Positions 54,000-58,885 of a DNA stretch of 58,885 bases are shown here, in pieces. Numbering within the stretch: the stretch's first letter is position 1; every line of letters starts with the position of its first letter. Source of the DNA: a virus; IMG/VR virus record IMGVR_UViG_3300020123_000348, positions 1 to 58,885 of that record; one strand, 5' to 3'. The notes under the pieces are model-generated. The model saw only the letters and a list, made by a program, of their open reading frames with translations. It was not told the DNA's origin and made no database searches. The translations under genes were made by a program, and so were the position numbers.

Positions 54000-54785
54000 A
54001 TGAATAAGAAATATGTAAGTACTCGAGACACTGGTGTAAGAAATTCAAGTGGAATAGGTTATGTCATTTGTAAGGCAACTAATGATGCTGAAAGAAAATC
54101 TTACATTAAGAATTCAATTGCTAAAGGAACAATTACAATTTGTTTAGAAGATGGTGGATTCATAGAGAACGTAAGAGTAGGAAAATCTATATGGAATTTC
54201 ATAGAGTTTCCAAAACTTGGAACAGAATTGGGATCTTGCGTGTTATGGTTAAATATTCCGAAACGAAATGAAATTATTGTTACAGATGTTTTACCAAAAA
54301 CAGATGAATTGAACAATTGGTCGGAAGACTCATTCGTTTTAAGCCGCAAATTTTCAGATGGGAAGAAGATAAATAATTATATCGAAGTTAGCGGAAATGC
54401 AAAAGATGGTGTTATTAATATCTCAGTTAGTGGAAGTGAGAATCTTGGTAAACTCAAAATCAATATAGCTAATAAGAATAAAACAGCTTCATTAGATGTT
54501 AATGTCAAGGGTAAAATCAATTTAGTTGCAACCGACGATATTGAATTGCAGAACAATACTATTATATATTTATCTGCGAAGCAAAAGGTTGTTCTCGGAA
54601 AAGGTGAGAGTCCGATGATAATTGGAGACATTTTTAAAGCTTTACTTGATGATTTTATTGATGCTGTTAGTGATATAAAAACAAACACAGCTATTGGAAT
54701 ACAGCCAATCATCAATATAGCTCAAGTTAAGCTTTTGAAGACGAGAACGAAAGAGATTTTGAGCAAATATGGCTTTTTAAAGTAA
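54000..54785 (+). CDS. Baseplate spike protein (gp5/gpV-like)
   Basis: Start at ATG 54000 (261 residues); an upstream in-frame ATG lies inside the hub gene and is less likely. The N-terminal OB-fold runs through GTITICLEDGGFIENVRVGKSIW..FPKLGTELGSCVLWLNIPKRNEIIVTDVLP. A beta-helix stretch follows (GVINISVSGSENLGKLKINIANKNKTASLDVNVKGKINLVATDDIELQNNTIIYLSAKQKVVLG), then a C-terminal helical tail. This is the central puncturing spike; no His-x-His iron tip motif was seen. Confidence 0.75.
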   Translation: MNKKYVSTRDTGVRNSSGIGYVICKATNDAERKSYIKNSIAKGTITICLEDGGFIENVRVGKSIWNFIEFPKLGTELGSCVLWLNIPKRNEIIVTDVLPKTDELNNWSEDSFVLSRKFSDGKKINNYIEVSGNAKDGVINISVSGSENLGKLKINIANKNKTASLDVNVKGKINLVATDDIELQNNTIIYLSAKQKVVLGKGESPMIIGDIFKALLDDFIDAVSDIKTNTAIGIQPIINIAQVKLLKTRTKEILSKYGFLK

Positions 54786-54857
54786 GAAATGTTTGATCGC
54801 GGATTTGATTGTTATAACTTTTTCATATTGAAAATCAATACATTTTAGCTTTTTTAA

Positions 54858-54918
54858 CATTTTATTTTAAGTAAAATTTTTTTATCTCAAATAAAAGTTA
54901 TAATTTTACATCGTCAAA
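54858..54918 (+). repeat. 61-bp repeat containing an extended promoter, copy 2
   Basis: Matches 12746-12806 at 60 of 61 bases. The single change turns the -7 box from TAATTTTG into TAATTTTA (54901-54908). It lies 25 bases before the ATG at 54933. Confidence 0.82.
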
Positions 54919-54932
54919 CAAAATTAAAGCTT

Positions 54933-55073
54933 ATGAAAGATCAAGAAAAATTAGAATTTGAAATCATGAAGGAGATAAATGGAATTAAGAATTTTCCTAA
55001 TAATGATGATTATGTTTATGATATTTTAGGTTGTGTTGCAAGAAGAACAGAAAGAAAACCTTCAATTAGCTAA
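54933..55073 (+). CDS. Small hypothetical protein, 46 residues
   Basis: First gene after promoter copy 2. Acidic/basic helical sequence (KDQEKLEFEIMKEINGIKNFPNNDDYVYDILGCVARR). Another frame from GTG 55033 to 55128 overlaps its end and could be a separate peptide or the result of a frame change. Confidence 0.45.
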   Translation: MKDQEKLEFEIMKEINGIKNFPNNDDYVYDILGCVARRTERKPSIS

Positions 55074-55128
55074 AGATACTATAGCGAAATACTTTGCTAT
55101 TCAAAACAATATTGGAATATTAAATTAA
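55033..55128 (+). CDS. Tiny overlapping ORF, 31 residues (GTG start)
   Basis: Overlaps the end of the previous gene in another frame. The product LQEEQKENLQLAKDTIAKYFAIQNN reads as a regular amphipathic helix, which is why it is listed. It could be the original C-terminus of the upstream gene after a frameshift. Confidence 0.25.
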   Translation: MLQEEQKENLQLAKDTIAKYFAIQNNIGILN

Positions 55129-55149
55129 TCAAATTAAAAATAGTTAAAA

Positions 55150-55275
55150 ATGAAAAACAGTAAAGAAAAAGTAAACAAGTCTTCTTATAGAGTTAAGAAG
55201 CATGCGAAAGCAATTCGTGAAGAATTGAAGAATTCAAGAATTAAAGTTTCAGCAAAACAAATAACTAATCTTTAA
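55150..55275 (+). CDS. Small basic protein, 41 residues
   Basis: Strongly basic (NSKEKVNKSSYRVKKHAKAIREELKNSRIKVSAKQ). Probably helical and nucleic-acid binding; no family recognised. Confidence 0.4.
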   Translation: MKNSKEKVNKSSYRVKKHAKAIREELKNSRIKVSAKQITNL

Positions 55276-55279
55276 TATT

Positions 55280-55432
55280 ATGAAAACATTCATCGTCACC
55301 TTTAAGGATTTATTAGGCATCATCAAAAAGATTCCAGTTGATGCTTACAATAAGGTCAGAGCAGAGATCTTATTTGAACAAGAGTATGTTCATCAAGGAA
55401 TCATATCAATAACATTAAATGAAGAAGAATAA
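55280..55432 (+). CDS. Small hypothetical protein, 50 residues
   Basis: Short alpha/beta sequence (TFIVTFKDLLGIIKKIPVDAYNKVRAEILFEQ), ending ISITLNEEE. No family recognised. Ends 2 bases before the next gene. Confidence 0.45.
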   Translation: MKTFIVTFKDLLGIIKKIPVDAYNKVRAEILFEQEYVHQGIISITLNEEE

Positions 55433-55434
55433 TC

Positions 55435-55686
55435 ATGGAAGATAAATTAAAAAATATGAGCTTAAATGAAATAGCTCGTGAGATCCAATTTGATTGGAAA
55501 AAAGTAAACTATGCTGCAAAACCTTATCTTGAAGCAATGGGTTGTATCAAAGATATAAAAGACAAATATGGATTGGATTCAGGTTCATCAATTGTCAGTT
55601 ATTTCTTAACGAATGCTTCAACATGGAAAAGTGAAGTTGCGAAAGCAATTAAGAAAGAATTGAATTTAAGACTTAAAAAGAAATAA
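55435..55686 (+). CDS. Small hypothetical protein, 83 residues
   Basis: Helical. SLNEIAREIQFDWKKVNYAAKPYLEAM followed by YGLDSGSSIVSYFLTNASTWKSEVAKAIKKEL. This form (a YAAxPYLxAM helix and a SWKS..A..IKKEL helix) is a widespread phage small-protein type of unknown role, often near replication genes. Confidence 0.6.
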   Translation: MEDKLKNMSLNEIAREIQFDWKKVNYAAKPYLEAMGCIKDIKDKYGLDSGSSIVSYFLTNASTWKSEVAKAIKKELNLRLKKK

Positions 55687-55687
55687 G

Positions 55688-55864
55688 ATGAAAAAAAATA
55701 AAGTACTTCTTACAAATAGAGAAGAAAAAATTCTTAATTGTTTAGAATCAATGGTTTTACACTATGAAATATTTGTAGAAGGAGAGTATAATGAAAAACC
55801 AGAAGAGATTCAAAATTTTGATTATAAAAAAGCTAAGAAATTAATTAAAAATTTAAGAAATTAA
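55688..55864 (+). CDS. Small hypothetical protein, 58 residues
   Basis: One base after the previous stop. Two helices (LTNREEKILNCLESMVLHYEIF and NFDYKKAKKLIKNLRN), basic at both ends. No family recognised. Confidence 0.45.
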   Translation: MKKNKVLLTNREEKILNCLESMVLHYEIFVEGEYNEKPEEIQNFDYKKAKKLIKNLRN

Positions 55865-55866
55865 AA

Positions 55867-56118
55867 ATGGCACGTTATATCCATTGTCCTTTATGTAAGG
55901 ATCGAGTAGAAAAGAATGCTATCAAGTTTGGAGAACTTTATGAAAGCATTAAAGGTACTGCATTAAAATCTATGATTTGTGATGCTAATGGTGAACAAAT
56001 AAAATTTGGAGATGAATGTTATGCTGCAGTTTTATTGCTAAATAAGGAGCATAAGAACTATATCCATCAAAAGCCTGAAGTTTGGATGAATGAATTTATT
56101 AAAGTAGAAGAAGATTAA
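55867..56118 (+). CDS. Small zinc-finger protein, 83 residues
   Basis: IHCPLCKDRVEKNAIKFGELYESI and MICDANGEQIKFGDECYAAVLLLNKEHKNY give a Cys pair at each end of a short domain, consistent with a zinc-binding treble clef. Function unknown; one base from the next gene. Confidence 0.5.
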   Translation: MARYIHCPLCKDRVEKNAIKFGELYESIKGTALKSMICDANGEQIKFGDECYAAVLLLNKEHKNYIHQKPEVWMNEFIKVEED

Positions 56119-56119
56119 A

Positions 56120-56449
56120 ATGTTTGAAGCATTATTATCAGTAATTGAACCTCTTCATAAATTAAACAAAGGTAAAGGTTTATATAGAGATGAATATCCT
56201 GTATTTAATTCTGATTTATCAGTTAATGAACGGTGGGATAATTTAACTTATTGTGAAATGATAGATGTGGGTGCTCTTACATTACATTTTAGATATATGT
56301 CTCCGAATTATAAATGGCTTAGAATTGATCAAACTGAGAAATTTTCTGAATTAAGAAAACCAATGAGAAAGATAATTGAGAAATGTTATAAAAGAAGAAA
56401 TGAGAAATACTCAATGTTTGATTTAAAAGCTTTATTTCACTTACAGTAA
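56120..56449 (+). CDS. Hypothetical protein, 109 residues
   Basis: Alpha/beta with an aromatic middle (RWDNLTYCEMIDVGALTLHFRYMSPNYKWLRI) and basic C-terminal helix. No family recognised. Confidence 0.45.
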   Translation: MFEALLSVIEPLHKLNKGKGLYRDEYPVFNSDLSVNERWDNLTYCEMIDVGALTLHFRYMSPNYKWLRIDQTEKFSELRKPMRKIIEKCYKRRNEKYSMFDLKALFHLQ

Positions 56450-56458
56450 ATTTATAAA

Positions 56459-56629
56459 ATGAAAAAACTAAATAGCTTACAAGATCTTTTAAAGATCAGA
56501 AACCAATTTCCAGAAGGTGAAAAGCAATCTTCTGATGCTAAAACAATTAAGTTGAAAACAAAAGAGAAAGTCAGGATTGACAATGAATCTTTTGAAAAAG
56601 ATGGACGAACAATTAAATATAGAAGATAA
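56459..56629 (+). CDS. Small hypothetical protein, 56 residues
   Basis: Basic and polar with LNSLQDLLKIRNQFPEGEKQSS, likely a helix followed by disordered tail. TAATG overlap with the next gene. Confidence 0.4.
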   Translation: MKKLNSLQDLLKIRNQFPEGEKQSSDAKTIKLKTKEKVRIDNESFEKDGRTIKYRR

Positions 56630-56820
56630 TGATAAAAAAGTTATGGATTGGATTCCAAAATGGAATCATAGCGATGATTTTAATGTATATCTTTTCAGCA
56701 GTTTTAGTTGTTTGGTGTAACGGAGATAAATCTGCTTATTATGATATATTTATAGGTAAATATACGATTTATCTATGGTTAATTGTTTTATTTATATTCA
56801 CTATAAGAAAAGGAGAATAA
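56629..56820 (+). CDS. Small membrane protein, 63 residues
   Basis: Two hydrophobic helices (NGIIAMILMYIFSAVLVVWC, about 11-30; and YTIYLWLIVLFIFTI, about 45-59) with a short polar loop. It could be a holin or other membrane protein; there is no endolysin beside it. Confidence 0.5.
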   Translation: MIKKLWIGFQNGIIAMILMYIFSAVLVVWCNGDKSAYYDIFIGKYTIYLWLIVLFIFTIRKGE

Positions 56821-56824
56821 AACA

Positions 56825-57013
56825 ATGCCTAAAGTCATAATTCATTCTTTAGAAAATCATAAACATGAAACCATGAATCCTGATAAGAGATGTGATATTG
56901 ACGATTGTAATGAAAAACCTTATCGTGGAGGAAATTTATGTTATGAACATCATACAAAGAAAGCTTATCAAAAAAGAAAAGACAGAAAGAAAAATTTTAA
57001 TAATATATTTTAA
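56825..57013 (+). CDS. Small zinc-knuckle protein, 62 residues
   Basis: Core RCDIDDCNEKPYRGGNLCYEHHTKKAYQKRKDRKK: two Cys, then Cys and His about 12 residues later, then a basic helix. This is the C2CH-type knuckle of small phage proteins near HNH enzymes. Function unknown. Confidence 0.5.
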   Translation: MPKVIIHSLENHKHETMNPDKRCDIDDCNEKPYRGGNLCYEHHTKKAYQKRKDRKKNFNNIF

Positions 57014-57015
57014 AC

Positions 57016-57108
57016 ATGGAACCAACATTCACAAAAAAAGAAAAACTACTTTCAATTATAAGCTTAATAGTAGCAACTATTATGATGCTGATAGTTAAAG
57101 TTTTATAA
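57016..57108 (+). CDS. Tiny membrane peptide, 30 residues
   Basis: Two bases after the previous stop. A basic start (TKKEK) and one hydrophobic helix (LLSIISLIVATIMMLIVKVL) to the end. The stop overlaps the next promoter box. Confidence 0.35.
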   Translation: MEPTFTKKEKLLSIISLIVATIMMLIVKVL

Positions 57109-57117
57109 TTTTGCAAT

Positions 57118-57195
57118 TGATAATTTGATTTAGTAATATTTGTTTAGAAGTGAAAGGCTGCAAGTTTCTCTCAAGTTCTTGCAGTTTTTCTTTTT
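57118..57195 (+). ncRNA. Candidate short transcript A
   Basis: Promoter box TAATTTTG at 57106-57113, then no ORF, then a terminator hairpin at 57158-57195. Predicted RNA about 78 bases long. No known RNA family recognised. Confidence 0.45.
57158..57195 (+). terminator. Rho-independent terminator
   Basis: CTGCAAG (57158-57164) pairs with CTTGCAG (57178-57184), followed by TTTTTCTTTTT. Confidence 0.82.
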
Positions 57196-57206
57196 ATATC
57201 TAATTG

Positions 57207-57226
57207 AATAAATTTTTGTATTTTTG
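57207..57226 (+). promoter_or_regulatory. Bacteroidetes-type promoter
   Basis: TATTTTTG at 57219-57226, preceded by AATAAATTTTTG; no ATG follows before the next terminator. With that terminator it defines candidate short transcript B (about 57231-57303). Confidence 0.7.
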
Positions 57227-57263
57227 TTTTGATTTATTATTTATAAAATAGTGTTATAGGTTG

Positions 57264-57303
57264 AAAAGGCTTCAAGTTTTGATAATTCTTGGAGCTTTTT
57301 CTT
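57264..57303 (+). terminator. Rho-independent terminator
   Basis: GCTTCAAG (57269-57276) pairs with CTTGGAGC (57288-57295), one G-U pair, extended by AAAAG/TTTTT-type pairing and followed by TTTTTC. Sequence resembles the hairpin at 48032. Confidence 0.8.
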
Positions 57304-57317
57304 TTATCAATCACTTT

Positions 57318-57338
57318 CACTTAATTTTTGTATTTTTG
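57318..57338 (+). promoter_or_regulatory. Bacteroidetes-type promoter
   Basis: TATTTTTG at 57331-57338, then CAAC and the ATG at 57343, so leaderless spacing. Preceded by TTAATTTTTG. Confidence 0.78.
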
Positions 57339-57342
57339 CAAC

Positions 57343-58035
57343 ATGTCATTAGAAACAGGTAGAAATATAATTAAAACGCTTGGTAAAGGACTTTTGAGTT
57401 CATTATATCCAGACGACTTTGAATCATATATTTTCGCATTTGAACTTGTTGATAGTCAAGATCAAACTTGTGATTATTTTTTATTTCCGCTCAATCCGAA
57501 GTCAATTAATATTAGTGAGAATCAACTTATAAATATTAAAAAAACAGTTGGTGGTTTAAGTATGGTTTCGACTGACAGTTATATGCCTAAAGTCATTTCA
57601 ATTGAGGGAAATTTTGGTCGGCAATTAAAATTGCTTATAGGAAGAGAATTAATAAACTTTCTTGGATTTTTAAATCCATCACAAAAACAATTCAGTAGTT
57701 CACTCAAAACTGGGTTTGGCTGCTGTAAAATTCTTGAAAGAATGATACAAAATTCTAATCAACTTGATAGTCAAGGTAAACCTTATTTCCTTTATTTTTA
57801 CAATCTTAGCTTTGGTAAAAGTCACCTCGTTAAAGCTATATCATCAGTAACTTTTCACCAATCTTTAGAAACAAATATGGTGTGGTCATATTCATTAAAG
57901 CTACAAACTTTAGCTGACCTTGATATGCTTTCTAATACAGTTTCAAAATCAAACATTACAACTTTTGCTTTTTCACAGGTTCAAAAAAGTTTGAATGTGA
58001 TTTTAGGTAAAGTAGAAACTTCAATTGCTCAATAA
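57343..58035 (+). CDS. Baseplate / tail protein
   Basis: Start at ATG 57343 because the upstream in-frame ATG (57328) lies inside the promoter; 230 residues. FLFPLNPKSINISENQLINIKKTVGGLSMVS, then PKVISIEGNFGRQ, FGCCKILERMIQNSNQLDSQGKPYFLYFYNLSFGKSHLVKAISSVTFHQSLETNMVWSYSLKLQTLADL. This pattern, with FPLNP..I, a G-x-FG strand and a closing SY.L.L strand, matches baseplate proteins that link tube end and hub in contractile tails (sometimes LysM-bearing). Its stop overlaps the next start (TAATG). Confidence 0.65.
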   Translation: MSLETGRNIIKTLGKGLLSSLYPDDFESYIFAFELVDSQDQTCDYFLFPLNPKSINISENQLINIKKTVGGLSMVSTDSYMPKVISIEGNFGRQLKLLIGRELINFLGFLNPSQKQFSSSLKTGFGCCKILERMIQNSNQLDSQGKPYFLYFYNLSFGKSHLVKAISSVTFHQSLETNMVWSYSLKLQTLADLDMLSNTVSKSNITTFAFSQVQKSLNVILGKVETSIAQ

Positions 58036-58885
58036 TGGAATTAAGTGCTGACATATTATTAGATTTTCAAATAAAAACTGGATTTAATGCAAGTGAATAT
58101 TTCACTTCATTCAAAATTTTTATGAAGACTGATTATAATTACTTAGTTGATTATTATAATGGAAAGAATACGACTATAAGCAAATCAGCTTTCAAAAATT
58201 TACAAACTCTCTTAGACTCAAATGACGATGCTCTTTCATTCTTTTCTAATATCAAATATAATCTAAACAATACCTCATGGTGTGATTTGCTCGAATTATT
58301 TGAAGACACAAGTACTGCTTTGATGACTTGCAAAAATCTTAGTAAATGGCTTCGATCTCCAATTACATCAACTGGATTTGGATTGAATTCAGAGGTCACG
58401 ATCTCACTGAATCAATCACAGACATTAGAGTTATTCAATAAAGATATTCTAAATAACTCAGATGAAAATGCTTGGGTTGATACTGCGAAAAGAAATCAAT
58501 TGACTGAAGAAGATTATAATTATGATGGAGGCAATCCTTTAAAAGTTACCTCAACGAGAGGTGGACGATTGATGGTCAATGTTGTAGTTGACAATCTTTC
58601 AAATGAGAATATTTTAGGCATTGATTTAGATCAGATATTGACTTTTATTGACGATGATTTGAAAGCATTATCATACATTGATACTTTTACTCAGTCAGTG
58701 AATATTTTGGCAGGATTAAGAAAAGGAGATGATCCATATTTGCCAAACTTAGGAACTGATAGAAAACTTTTCATAGGTTCAAATGTCAACATTTTAAATA
58801 TCCCAATTCTTACACGTGGATTGAATACTGTTTTTGCAACAGATGATACTATCAAAGGCTTTACAATAACTAATGTTCATAGAGA
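58035..58885 (+). CDS. Baseplate-type structural protein, N-terminal part (cut by window end)
   Basis: The frame starts at ATG 58035 (TAATG) and is open to the end of the window: at least 283 residues without a stop. Mixed alpha/beta; notable VTSTRGGRLMVNVVVDNLSN, DLDQILTFIDDDLKALSYIDTFTQSVNILAGLRKGDDPYLPNLG. Position after the preceding baseplate gene suggests a baseplate or wedge protein. No family recognised. Confidence 0.6.
   Translation, partial: MELSADILLDFQIKTGFNASEYFTSFKIFMKTDYNYLVDYYNGKNTTISKSAFKNLQTLLDSNDDALSFFSNIKYNLNNTSWCDLLELFEDTSTALMTCKNLSKWLRSPITSTGFGLNSEVTISLNQSQTLELFNKDILNNSDENAWVDTAKRNQLTEEDYNYDGGNPLKVTSTRGGRLMVNVVVDNLSNENILGIDLDQILTFIDDDLKALSYIDTFTQSVNILAGLRKGDDPYLPNLGTDRKLFIGSNVNILNIPILTRGLNTVFATDDTIKGFTITNVHR

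Overview
The window looks like part of the genome of a large contractile-tailed (myovirus-type) phage of a Bacteroidetes host. The evidence is a complete set of phage virion genes: terminase, portal, MuF-like protein, prohead protease with scaffold, major capsid protein, neck proteins, tail sheath, tail tube, tail chaperone, tape measure, baseplate hub and spike. About two dozen promoter-like sites match the Bacteroidetes -7 element TAnnTTTG, usually followed by CAT or CAA. The DNA is very A+T-rich, nearly all genes lie on the + strand, and many overlap as ATGA or TAATG. No integrase, transposase, rRNA or CRISPR array was seen.

Layout. 1-4200: the end of the large terminase, a probable small terminase, an HNH/NinG-like protein, tRNA-Lys(TTT), a DnaQ-like exonuclease and a short dihydrofolate reductase. 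4240-9138: head genes (an unknown protein, the portal, a GIY-YIG homing endonuclease, a MuF-like protein). 9245-13469: an inserted sugar-modification cassette (two DUF616/TOD1-like glycosyltransferases, a NodB-type deacetylase, two methyltransferases, a GT-A glycosyltransferase and a degenerate methyltransferase paralogue). 13537-22165: many small accessory genes, including a YkgJ-type cysteine-cluster protein, a DnaA-C-terminal-like DNA-binding protein, a Fis-like HTH protein, small membrane proteins, a Stealth-like phosphotransferase, an acyl carrier protein and a candidate structured RNA near 16541-16701.

22246-35132: three large modular proteins (AAA ATPase; HEIGH metallopeptidase; a 1419-residue protein with Nudix, ParB/Srx-like, GNAT and papain/transglutaminase-like regions), then prohead protease fused to scaffold, and the major capsid protein. 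35249-40865: neck and connector genes. 40890-44442: a G+C-richer block with a collagen-like fibre that carries a signal peptide, plus three small ORFs. 44462-58885: probable holin, sheath, a second GIY-YIG endonuclease, tube, tail chaperones, tape measure, a lipoprotein, hub, spike, a run of tiny ORFs with two short promoter-terminator units, and two further baseplate-type proteins, the last cut by the window edge.

The most interesting signal is a short motif, [I/L/F][E/Q]K[A/S/G]. It occurs 31 times in eight proteins of the head region (about 4,700 residues) and almost never in the tail, enzyme or accessory proteins. It is densest in the protease-scaffold fusion (nine copies), and in the 1419-residue protein it tends to sit between predicted domains. 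I infer that it is the cleavage site of this phage's prohead protease, and that the multi-domain proteins are polyproteins packaged in the head, cut during maturation and delivered to the host with the DNA. This is inference from sequence pattern only. A second theme is transcription: several promoter -7 boxes lie only 4-8 bases before the ATG, implying leaderless mRNAs.
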